A stretch of DNA of 64,000 nucleotides, from assembly GCF_052324685.1 (NCBI RefSeq), contig NC_135218.1:17523479-17587478 (forward strand), read 5' to 3'. Positions within the stretch are counted from its first letter, which is position 1; each line of letters starts with the position of its first letter. This document shows, in pieces, positions 39,701 through 64,000 of this stretch. Origin of the DNA: Brachyhypopomus gauderio (Eukaryota > Chordata > Actinopteri > Gymnotiformes > Hypopomidae). Position numbers and translations under genes: made by a program. The notes below the pieces were generated by a model, which worked only from the letters and a program-made list of their open reading frames with translations, was not told where the DNA came from and did no database searches.

Positions 39701-42411
39701 ACTGTTGCAGATATAGACACCTCAAAGATGTCCTCTGTTTATTGTCCTGGATTACCTTTCTTGAAGGTAGATTTATGATGACCCTTTTCACCAGTCTTCC
39801 CGCCATCAGTAACTACCAACTACCAGTAACTATTTGCTGATTATTATCGATATAATACTAGTTTTAACATGTTGCTTCTGTACACAGTCAGGAAACAGCT
39901 CAAATACATTTTTAATAACACTAAACCCCGAATTGGATCGGATCGGATCGAATCGATTAAATCGGATTAAATCGAAAAAAATCGATTCTTAATCTTCAGA
40001 ATCGGAATCGGATCGATTCTTGGAATTTGAATCAATACTCAGCCCTAATGACAGTCATAGTCTGCCGTAGACTCACTGAGGCTGAAAAGGTTATTTTAAA
40101 TGGCAGCAGGTTCCATATGTGTGTTTGTGTATGTTTGTGTGTGCGTATGTATCGTCACATGGATATAAATTATATATTTATATATAGATTGACTTGGATT
40201 ATTCATTATTTTTTGATGGCTGTTTCAATCAATTGTTGCAGCCAGCATTTGATATTGAGGCCCAGCAAAGGTGTAAGCTTCTATATTTAGATTCCTGTGG
40301 CTTGTGGCAAAGACAATGACCTGTGTGCGCGTGTGTGTCCTGGTGCGCGCGTGTGTCCTGGTGCAGCTGCGTGCCAACGCTCTGATCAAACGTGGCAGCA
40401 TGTACATGCAACAGCAGCAGCCTCAACTCTCCACCCAGGACTTCAACATGGCTGCCGAAATCGACTCTCGCAACGCGGACGTCTACCACCACCGCGGACA
40501 GGTGAGGCTGCCTCCCCCTCCTTCTCTCCCCTTCCCCCGTCGGGCAGCTGCCTGCTGGACAGACAGAGCTCCCTGGTGCTTACTGTGCTCCATAACTTGG
40601 TCATGTCATTCCCTTATGCATTTGGTGGTGTCACGAGGGCATAGTTGGATTTGATTCAGTGTTTCACTGGGAATGAGGTCAGTACTGACTGATAATTGTT
40701 TGCTAACCAGAACAGAGCTTTCTTTGTTCACTTGGGCATTGAAATATTACTGTTGACATTAAATAGAGCCATCCTCTGAAACCAGATTTCACACCATTTT
40801 GGGACTGTCAGGACTACTATACAAACTTTTTATCTATTATGGTTTTAATTGGGTTTTTTCTTCATTCTTAAATCATGACCACCACCAGCTCATTGATTCC
40901 TTTTTTCTCTCCTTTTAGAAAGCCATACAGCAGTGGCTTTTCATTTTCATCATATTAAAATTTACACTAATGCATATATTGCAAAAGGAGTTCTGAGCAA
41001 AAACATTTGTGCCTGGTTCCAAAAAATAATCCCAAGAAAAGGCACATTCAGAGTGTCCTAAAACAAAACTGGTTGTACATCCACTGTGTACATGTAATAA
41101 CTTTCAACTCTTCTCGGCTCTTAGTTGAAGATCCTTCTGGACCAGGTAGAAGAAGCAGTGGCAGATTTTGATGAATGCATTCTACTCAGGCCAGACTCTG
41201 CTCTGGCACAGGCACAGAAGTGCTTTGCTCTGGTGAGTACCAGCAGAGGGCATTGTTGTGCATCTGAACATTTTTTAAATTTTATTTATTTATTAAGATG
41301 TCATTTTCCATACAGAGAGAATTACCAAAAAAGAGAGAACTGTAAGACAAAAATATAAAATAAATAAATTAATATACAGAGGGGTTTTTTTTTTTTTTGG
41401 TCATTCTGCAATAAAGTCTCCTGTTAATTCTCAGTTATGTGGCTTCAAATACAAACAAACAGACAAATGAAGTGGGTTTCAACTGAGCATAAATACTCTT
41501 CCATGTTTGTATTTCAGTATAGACAGGCATACACTGGAAACAACCCATCCCAGGTGCAGACAGCCATGACTGGCTTTGAAGACGTTATCAAGAAGTTTCC
41601 AAAGTGTGCTGAGGGCTATGCTCTTTATGCACAGGTATGTTTCACAAAACTCTCAGCTGGTTACAACACAGTGACTGTTCACTAGGGGAAATTATGGTGA
41701 AATTAATGAATGTCTCTCATTTCTCCCTTTCTGAATTTGGGTAGGCACTGACAGACCAGCAGCAGTTTGGGAAGGCAGACGAGATGTATGACAAGTGCAT
41801 TGAACTAGAGCCTGACAATGCCACAACATACGTGCATAAAGGGTTAGTGTTCAACCTGCGGAGTTACTGCTGAGGTCCACTGTGGACAAAAGCTTTGGCT
41901 ATTACAACATATCTTAGTCATTACCTGTGTATGTGTGTGCGTACAGTCTGCTGCAGCTCCAGTGGAAGCAGGACTTGGACTTGGGACTGGACCTCATTAG
42001 CAGAGCTATCGAGATCGACAACAAATGTGACTTTGCCTACGAAACTATGGGAACCATTGAAGTCCAAAGGTCTGTGCCTCAGTTAAACTGTCAGACAGCC
42101 TCCCTTAATTAGCACTGTCTTTCATATAACACTAAGTGTTAAATAGCATCTGTGTACACAGACAGGTGTCTTAATTTGTCACTGCTGGAAATGTAATGAA
42201 TGTGACAAGTAGACATTGATTTGACTGATGTCTGTCTTCTTTCTTCCCTCCCTTCAGAGGCAACCTTGATAAGGCCATAGACATGTTCAACAAGGCCATA
42301 AACCTGGCCAAGTCTGAGATGGAGATGGCCCACCTGTACTCGCTCTGTGATGCCGCATACGCCCAGACGGCAGTGGCACAAAAGTACGGCCTCAAGCCCC
42401 CGACGTTGTAG
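33735..42411 (+). CDS. tomm70: TOM70 mitochondrial import receptor, complete
   Basis: Coding exons: 33735-33971, 37115-37288, 37403-37529, 37774-37883, 38012-38160, 38633-38840, 40367-40501, 41125-41232, 41518-41634, 41745-41842, 41947-42069, 42258-42411 (1740 bp, 579 aa; human 608). TOM70 sits in the mitochondrial outer membrane and takes carrier preproteins from HSP70/HSP90. An N-terminal anchor (about residues 15-38, LPRWQLALLLGAP..) precedes a charged linker and tandem TPRs from about residue 80 (RAQAAKNRGNKYFKAGKYEQ) to the end (AKSEMEMAHLYS..GLKPPTL). The first TPR block is the clamp for chaperone EEVD tails. The second of two adjacent ATGs was chosen: it has A at -3 and G at +4 and matches MAASKP of other vertebrates. 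The linker is shorter than in human, which explains the smaller size. Confidence 0.97.
34968..35974. mobile_element. hAT (Charlie-like) non-autonomous element in tomm70 intron 1
   Basis: About 1.0 kb with 15-bp inverted ends CAGGGGTACTCAACT and CAGGCGTACTCAACT (one mismatch) and a perfect 8-bp target duplication CTCTATAG at 34960-34967 and 35975-35982. The ends fit the CAGGGGTNCTCAA consensus of Charlie-type hATs. No transposase frame is left. Its interior includes sequence shared with a separate element at 51644-52045. Confidence 0.9.
36519..36590 (+). repeat. Teleost dispersed-repeat motif
   Basis: The block around GGCATTTAGCAGACGCTCTT and CCAGAGCGACTTACA is a conserved motif seen in many fish repeats. 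The family (SINE or other) is not assigned here. Confidence 0.5.
38882..40047. mobile_element. hAT-type element in tomm70 intron 6
   Basis: About 1.17 kb with inverted ends TAGGCCTGTGTTGA and TAGGGCTGAGTATTGA and a perfect 8-bp target duplication ATGACAGT at 38874-38881 and 40048-40055. Both subterminal regions are packed with ATCGATT motifs in opposite orientation, so the two arms can pair. No transposase frame survives. It lies wholly in the intron between exons 6 and 7. Confidence 0.85.
39204..39517. mobile_element. Possible nested insert inside the intron-6 hAT element
   Basis: A GC-richer ~300-bp block bounded by GTAACG on both sides (39205-39210, 39512-39517), with a minus-strand AATAAA at 39266-39271. 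Composition and the direct repeat suggest a second insertion, perhaps LTR-like, but no clear terminal structure was found. Confidence 0.35.
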
Positions 42412-44870
42412 CTGTCCGTCCCCTGGTCTTCTGCCGCGCACCTGCATATCATCTAACGTTTGGGTTGTTTTTATCTTGCCTGAGATGTTAAATCATTATT
42501 GAGAGGGAGGGAGACACAGTTCTGCAGTCATGTGATTGTTTACATCACTTTTGATTAGAGTAATGGTGAGGGTCAGAACACGGGGAAATGAACCTGAAGG
42601 CTTGTGGGTGGAGGGGGAGAGAGAGACCACCGTGATTAACCAGAATTAATACGGCTCAAGGCTTTACAACCTCTGGCAAAGCGCCAGTGGTTTAGCTCAT
42701 ACACTTCCACCCCAAACCAGACACTTGGTATGGCCCAAAATGACATCACCCCTGATTCAAGCAGGTATATATTCTTTGTTTAGCTTCTCTTATGTTGTAT
42801 GTCCTTTGTCAATCTTCTTTCATTTTCCCAGGTTATGTTAAATAAAAATCTGATAGTAATTTGAGACAAATTCATTTGACAGCTTTACCTTTGAGTTTTT
42901 TTTCCGCCTAGAGACACTAAAATATTTTCATTGATGTGCATGTGCACACTGTTGGAAGAATAATATTGACTTTAGAGTTGTTGCTGTTATAATTGTTCAG
43001 ACGGACGGTTCCTTCTCCGTCACATCAATATTGTAGGGCTGGATGTACATTGTAGTTATGTGGAGCGTGCAGAATAAAGTCTTTTTACAGGAGACATTTA
43101 GATTGTGCTACAACTCTGGCAGTGTTCCTGCCATTGTATCGTGCTTATTTTATTTATGTCTGGAATTATATCATGGTGAAGAATTTGGGCCATACACAGA
43201 TTTAATTTTTCTAGTCCGTATAATTGTTTAGATTTTTCTTTCTTATTTGGGTTTTCTTTTTGTACTCTGTACAGCTTGCTTGAGATTTCTCTATATAAAT
43301 AAATGTTAATAAGATGCTCCTGCTGTAATTCTAAACTAGTGTAATGCCATCCAGCCAGTTGGTCTGGTACATGAACATATGAAAATGTCATCTTGTTTTT
43401 AGATCAGCACATTTTAGCCGAAGGTTTGTGCTGTTATATTGTGCTGTCTCAGAAAAGGAACATGAGCCACCAAACTAGATTAAAGTGATTCCACTGGAAT
43501 CCTGAGTATGAAAACTGAACACATGGGGTTTCTTCTGAAATCCACGTATTTCCATACAAGGCAGGCATTTTGACAAGAAGCAACAAGGATTTGGGAAATT
43601 ATATTTGCACTGTTGCTTATTGCCACAGTTCATCCAAATTAAAATAATGATTAATACAGGAAATGTCATAACAATCGTAACAAATGAATGTTTTCCTAAA
43701 GGGAGTGTGAATTGTTCGTGGTAGCGCCCCTGTGTGTGTTAATTCCTTTGTAGAGTTCCTTCGTTGTAATGCTTAACTCTACAGCCTTAAAGCTGAGTGT
43801 GGGATGGGCGTCCGATGTCCTTTGGCTACATGTCAATAGTAGTGGTTGATGTTTAAGGGCTTTCACACAATTCATTATGGCTGTGAAATGTCATTCATAT
43901 TCCAGAAGTAAATATATGCCACTTGTTTGATGTTCCAGTCCACCACTGAACAAGCATGTCAGTGTAACTAAAATCAGGTGTAATTACATTACACAAAACT
44001 GCTACTATTGTAGCTGCAGTTGTTTTTTGTATAACCACTCCCACCCCTCCAGAAAAGCATGTAACTGAGATCAATTCATTTCAAATTCAAAAGTTGCTTG
44101 AGCAAACCTGCTGCTTTTTAATGACTGGATTTAATTCATATTAATATACTTACTATTAAGTTAATGAGGCAGATAACATCAGTGGGACAAGCTCCCACCA
44201 ACCATGTTTCACTGCCAAGGTTCTCCCAGAGAAGAACCTTTCAGATATGCATCCCTCAGATGTCAAAAAGACTGCTCCAGAACCTTTAGAGGAATCGATG
44301 AAAATGGCATGTTGTCTTGGTCTTTTGTGAATGAATGACTTGTGATCTTTTTGTTTCTATCCAGCCCCCCCGGCCCGTTTAATTAAAAAAACAATGCAAA
44401 ATGCAGTTTGGTAAATGGGGATGGTGGGGAGGGTATATATCTAACAAGTTTAGACGTAAACATTTGTATTCAGAAGAGGAACCGTAGAGGTCACCGTGCA
44501 TGTGAAGCTTTGTTGAAGTGCCTGTTCTGTTGAGTTTGCTCGCGCTGTTCTAACTCAAATCTAACTAGACGGAGGCATTTGGGATTTTCAACATACGCCT
44601 AAGTTAGAAAATAAATCATTCCAGACTGCTGCATGTTTGAAATTCGTTTAAGGAACTGTTAATAGTTTTAAATTGAAATATGACGTTTTTCCAAACTTGA
44701 GTTTATGTGTAAATATAGCCCACATAACACGGACTCCGGGGAAACGTACCAGTGTGCCCGAGCAGTGCCCTCTAGGTGGGGCAGAGGGGGGCGGGGAGTG
44801 GGCATGGATGTTTTCATGTGTACACCTTATGTAAAAATGTTACTGAAATAAAGAATACTGTTGATTCTAT
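42412..44870 (+). other. tomm70: tomm70 3'UTR (long)
   Basis: About 2.4 kb without coding signal. AATAAA hexamers occur at 42841-42846 and near 43074, 43300 and 44847; the last is followed by a GT-rich stretch, as expected for a strong site. A 3'UTR of about 2.4 kb would be similar to that of other vertebrate TOMM70 mRNAs. Alternative shorter ends are likely. Confidence 0.55.
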
Positions 44871-45302
44871 TACAAGGTGTGGCTGTTAGAATTGATCTGA
44901 GAAACGTCAGTCTGCCTCATAGGACACATTTTTCTTTTTGTGAAAAGCTGGGTTGCCTTTACTTTTACTGACAAGCAGTCAAATACGTAACCTGAGCTTA
45001 ACTCGCGTCTGCCTCATTACCGGTAGTTACAGAAACATTCGCACACTACGAGGACGGTAGACACAAACATGTATTTACATGGTCAGGAGGACAAGTAGAC
45101 TAGGCTAGTTTATCTTCCCATGCACAATTAGTATCATTTACACGAGAATTTTGGCATTAATTCAGAATATCTCTGAAACAGCTCTCGGTCGCCTCGTCTA
45201 GCTAATGTACAAATTATTATTATGGGAAGTCAACCCCGCTGTGCTCGTCACGACACAACACCGCGATTTACGGCAGCGCGTGACGTGGCCGTTGACCCAG
45301 CG

Positions 45303-60242
<14,940 letters not shown>

Positions 60243-60331
60243 CCATCCGGCCTGGTGCCAAGAGTCTGAAACAGCCCCAGCTCCACAAAACGCCCAGCGG
60301 CACCCAGAGGAGGGGAGCAGATGGACTATTC

Positions 60332-60333
<2 letters not shown>

Positions 60334-60382
<49 letters not shown>
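60334..60382. repeat. (CA)n microsatellite in the tbc1d23 3'UTR
   Basis: CA run followed by a CT-rich stretch about 90 bases after the stop codon. Confidence 0.95.
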
Positions 60383-60385
<3 letters not shown>

Positions 60386-61511
60386 CTCTCTGTCTGTGTC
60401 TCTCTGTCTCTCTCTCCTTCTTCCAGACAGCACTGATATTCAGTATTTGATCTCGCCAGGACACGGGCTTCACCCTTGATCGTTTGATGGAATTCCTGAG
60501 GCGTTCGGAAGAACTTGCTTTAAAAGCAGTCGTTTACTTTAGCCCTCAGCTTTTGCAATCGTTTCCATCAACAGCTCCCCCTATAGGTGTAAGTCAGACT
60601 TGCTCTCAGTTTGCGTACCTGTGTCAGGCCTCAATCGTAATCCACGGTTTTGTATATGAAGGACTTAAAGAGGACCCTGCAGTGGCTAAAAGGGTTCGGT
60701 GAGGTCCAATCCTGGAGTGGATCAGTGTTTCTTTCCTTGTGTTTAATTTATAAATGTTCTCTAACTACTTACTTGCTGCAGTACACTTTTGGTCTGTTAT
60801 TGAGCAGATATAACTTTGTATTTATAAGAGCAGTATTTGTGCCTGTGGGTGGGGTCACAGGAGTTGAAAAAATGGTGAATGTTCATTCCGATTCTTTTGT
60901 GGGTCATGGGAGAACACACACACACACACACGTGCGGTAATGGTCGTCATTATGAAAGGGCGTTACCCTTGTAAACTGCACAACGCTCCGGGCAACGCGT
61001 GACGTGCACACGCACTCGCGTCGGTTGCCCTGTGCGAACGGCTTTCAAATACCTTTTGAAATCTCATAAATATGGTTAACCCTTTGATGACTTGTTCCAC
61101 CATAACTTTTCCTCTCTGCACGCAGCCATAAAGATGAATAGCTGAAAGTGCTCAGGGGAGGAAAGTCTATGTGGTGTGGATTTGTAGATGCTGTAAATCT
61201 CCTTCGAGGTCGAGCGGTGTGTATGGGCCACAGTGATGAGGGCAGCTTGGCTTTCGCACCTCCAGTAGCAGTGCTCAGGGCCAAGAACCCAGCGCTCGTG
61301 TTCCCGTTCAGCTGGACAGCAAGACGATAACTCAACACAGGAGCCCCCGCATGGCCCCTTGCCCCAACTCCTAATCAGTGCTTTATGTCCTAACACGCGA
61401 TTCTCCTTCATTACTGGAGAGCAAATGACGAAGGAACACTTCCTCAGTGTGGGGTGGATTAAAATGAACCTTTTTGTTTTGCAGTAAATGGTTAATTTAC
61501 AATTATCGGTT

Positions 61512-61524
61512 AATAAACTTTATT
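61512..61524. terminator. Two-strand poly(A) signal between tbc1d23 and tp63
   Basis: AATAAACTTTATT: a plus-strand AATAAA at 61512-61517 and a minus-strand AATAAA at 61519-61524, one base apart. It could serve tbc1d23 on one strand and tp63 on the other. Confidence 0.5.
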
Positions 61525-61620
61525 TGCAGTAATTTAATCTTTTCCATTTTCTGCCCAATATCTCTGCTTTTCTGTTGAAACTTTGTAAAGTTTTTGTTGT
61601 AATAAATTAAAAAGTAGTCT

Positions 61621-62688
61621 ACAGGTTTGTTTACTGTTGTCTGCACAAATGCAAATTTTCAGCCTTATCCAAAATGCCTTCCAGTGTATTTGAAGATGAG
61701 ATATACCCATCCAGTAGAGTAATGATAGTTTTTATTTTTTTGTTTATACTGTATCAAAATACATACACTGAATATTTACATTTGTAGTATGAAAAAAAAC
61801 ATCTGTACAAAACAACTGGAAATACTGAAGAATTGGCATGTATTGGTTGTATTTTTGCAAAACTGCCATTATTACATCATTTTCGTTCGAAATAAAAGCT
61901 ACATGAGTTCAGTATTTCCCTTTATAAGGCTCCATTGCATCAGTCTTAATCCAGAACCATAAATGTGGAAAAAAAAGAAAACATTATTGTATAAAAAAGG
62001 CCGGCTTACAAGCTTGCTTACAGTTAAGCCTGAGAAATGTAACACAGAATTGCCAGACTGAAACAAATTATTATGGCAAACAGATAAACAGCATAATACT
62101 ATGAATCCTATTTGGAGTAAACATTCTTTACAATCCAAAAATATACCTGGTCCAGGTAAACACGACAACAACAAACATGAGAAGCCCCCAATTATTAGTT
62201 TCTCTGAGAAGAGAATCCATGGCAACAGCTCAAAGTTTCAGCATTTAAGTGCTGTGTCTCAAGAAATATTAATTGATAAATCAGTATGGCAAAGCACCGC
62301 GTACCCTAAGCCACAACTGCCTGCACCATACCAGGGGCTTGAAATGACAACTCGACCAAATACACCCAGAAAACGAACAAAAACAAGCAAAAAAACAAAC
62401 AGAACACAACTCCCTTAAAAAAACAAACAAACAAAAATTACATCCCCCCCCTCCCCCCCAAACAGACAGACACACACACACAAAATAACCCCAAAGAACT
62501 TAAGTGCATTTAATCAGCATACTTGAAATTTAGCACTAGATGAAGCTGTACAAATGTGTGTGTGCGTGCTAGTGGATTTGGACGTCAGCCGATGTCGAAT
62601 CGCACCGCTCGCACCACAGCAACACAGTAGAGTAGTTGAATGTTTGCGCGGACACGTGCGCCGTCACGTGGGCGGACGCGTGCGCCGC
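61621..62688 (-). other. tp63: tp63 3'UTR region
   Basis: No coding signal on either strand. Read on the minus strand it follows the tp63 stop; minus-strand AATAAA hexamers at 61731-61736 and 61519-61524 are candidate ends, giving a 3'UTR of roughly 1 to 1.2 kb. Confidence 0.5.
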
Positions 62689-63782
62689 TCACTCGCCCTC
62701 CTCTTTGATGCGCTGCTGTTTGTTGCGGCGCGAGTCAGGGGCCAGGTCAAAGGAGAAGTCGGTCCAGTCGTCGCGGGGGGGAAAGGAGATGGTCTGGCGG
62801 AGGGTGAAGCGCACGGCGTCGATCACGCGCTCCCCCCGGGCCTCCGTGGAGCCCACGCTCACCGTGGAGGCGCCACCCGACGCTCGCAGGATGTGTGGAG
62901 GTGGAGAAAACTCCATGGTCTGCCGATGCTCCATGATCCCTTTCCAGATGATGTGCTGGTAGTCGGCAGGAATCTTCAGCCGGGACAGGTCCTGCAGAGG
63001 CACCGAGCCCGCAGCTCATAAATTAGGGAGGCACTGCACAGATGCAGATCCACCTCAGATCGTGCTCACACACACTCAAACACAGTCCATAATCTCACAC
63101 ACACTCAAACACAGTCCATAATCTCACACACACTCAAACACAGTTCATAATCTCACACACACTCAAACACAGTCCATAATCTCACACACACTCAAACAGT
63201 CCATAATCTCACACACACTCAAACACAGTCCATAATCTCACACACACTCAAACACAGTCCATAATCTCACACACGCTCAAACACAGTCCATAATCTCACA
63301 CACACTCAAACACAGTCCATAATCTAATACACACTCAAACACAGTCCATAATCTTACACACGCGCAAACACAGTCCATAATCTCACACACGCGCAAACAC
63401 AGTCCATAATCTCACACACACTCAAACACAGTTCATAATCTCACACACACTCAAACATAGTCCATAATCTCACACACGTGCAAACACAGTCCATAATCTC
63501 ACACACGCTCAAACGCAGTCCATAATCTCACACTCAAACAAAGTCCATAATCTCAAACACAGTCCATAATCTTACAAAGATGTCTCTCAATTCATGCTCA
63601 TGCACACATGTACCATATCTCACGCTGATATGCATGAGCTACAGTATGTGTGTGTATACAGTGTGTGTGTGTGTAGGAGAAGCCTCACCTCCAGGTTATA
63701 GTTCTCAATCTGATAGATGTTGGTGAGACCTTGGGCAGTGAAGTAGTCCAGACAGGAAGAGCAACCCAGCCGTAACAGGAAG
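62689..63782 (-). CDS. tp63: Tumor protein p63 (alpha form), last two coding exons
   Basis: Transcript order: exon 63782-63689, intron, exon 62991-62689 with TGA at 62689. p63 is the p53-family transcription factor of stratified epithelium. The first exon encodes [25 protein letters not shown], the middle of the SAM domain; the last encodes the SAM end ([19 protein letters not shown]) and the transactivation-inhibitory tail ([28 protein letters not shown], ending [11 protein letters not shown]), which only the alpha isoform has. The splice is phase 0 with GT-AG ends. p63 rather than p73 is shown by the near-identical C-terminal residues [13 protein letters not shown]. The rest of the gene lies past the window end. 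Convergent with tbc1d23. Confidence 0.95.
63062..63575 (+). repeat. tp63: 29-bp minisatellite in the last tp63 intron
   Basis: About 17 copies of a 29-bp unit with core GTCCATAATCTCACACACAC and CTCAAACACA, filling most of the 0.7-kb intron between the last two tp63 coding exons. Confidence 0.95.
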
Positions 63783-63879
63783 CTGTAATGGTGCATTTTA
63801 AACCAGTCAGATTAATCAGTCTGGGCTTGTTTGAGTGTTATATCTAAATGTGATTAGTTTAGCTCGGTGAGACAGAGGC

Positions 63880-64000
63880 AAATGTTGGAGGTCTGTAGGA
63901 GGTGAGTGTTGGAGGTCTGTAGGAGGCGAGTGTTGGAGGTATGTAGGAGGTGAGTGTTGGAGGTATGTAGGAGGTGAGTGTTGGAGGTCTGTAGGAGGCG
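63880..64000 (+). repeat. tp63: 24-bp minisatellite in a tp63 intron, running off the window
   Basis: About five copies of a 24-bp unit (GTTGGAGGTCTGTAGGAGGT type) beginning about 100 bases beyond the tp63 exon acceptor. Confidence 0.9.

Larger units (their letters stand above)
60243..61620 (+). other. tbc1d23: tbc1d23 3'UTR and flank
   Basis: Non-coding stretch with a CA repeat at 60334-60382. Canonical AATAAA hexamers lie at 61512-61517 and about 61602-61607. The first overlaps a mirror-image signal for the opposite strand (see findings). Confidence 0.55.

Noticed and set aside
62554-63021. 155-codon plus-strand frame
   Set aside because: It is the antisense shadow of the tp63 last exon, whose minus-strand reading is unmistakable.

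Overview
This is a vertebrate nuclear window, almost certainly from a teleost fish. Genes are split into many short GT-AG exons, introns and spacers are full of CA/TG microsatellites and fish-type repeats (hAT elements with 8-bp target duplications, Tc1-like and LINE remnants, minisatellites), and the exons read as clear orthologues of human proteins. The species cannot be fixed from sequence alone. No rRNA, tRNA, CRISPR or bacterial feature was seen.

Layout: (1) 1-8.8 kb holds the end of evi5 (+): the last intron, filled with repeats, then the final coding exon at 6133-6405 and its 3'UTR. (2) 11.5-14.5 kb is a complete gfi1 (+), six coding exons, SNAG domain plus six C2H2 fingers. (3) 14.5-23.7 kb is a gene-poor spacer. 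(4) 23.76-30.6 kb is glmn (+), 18 coding exons, 591 aa, with one GC-AG intron. (5) 30.7-32.1 kb is spo16 / C1orf146 (-), five exons, 173 aa, tail-to-tail with glmn. (6) 33.7-44.9 kb is tomm70 (+), 12 exons, 579 aa, with a hAT element in intron 6 and a long 3'UTR. (7) 45.3-61.6 kb is tbc1d23 (+), 18 exons, 679 aa, with large minisatellites in introns 1 and 9. (8) 62.7 kb to beyond the window end is tp63 (-): the last two coding exons of the alpha form (end of the SAM domain and the C-terminal inhibitory tail).

The genes are not a pathway; they are a synteny block. evi5-gfi1-glmn-spo16 matches human 1p22, while tomm70-tbc1d23-tp63 matches human 3q, so two human blocks meet at about 32-33.7 kb. 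RPAP2 (expected head-to-head with glmn) and NIT2 (expected between tbc1d23 and tomm70) were not found. All exon borders below were read by eye from splice signals and reading-frame continuity; every complete gene sums to a whole number of codons.

No wholly new system was recognised. The most interesting items are small: a GC-AG intron in glmn, a NAGNAG acceptor in gfi1, a near-palindromic two-strand poly(A) signal between tbc1d23 and tp63, three hAT insertions with perfect target duplications, mobile elements dropped into minisatellites, and the inter-chromosomal synteny junction.
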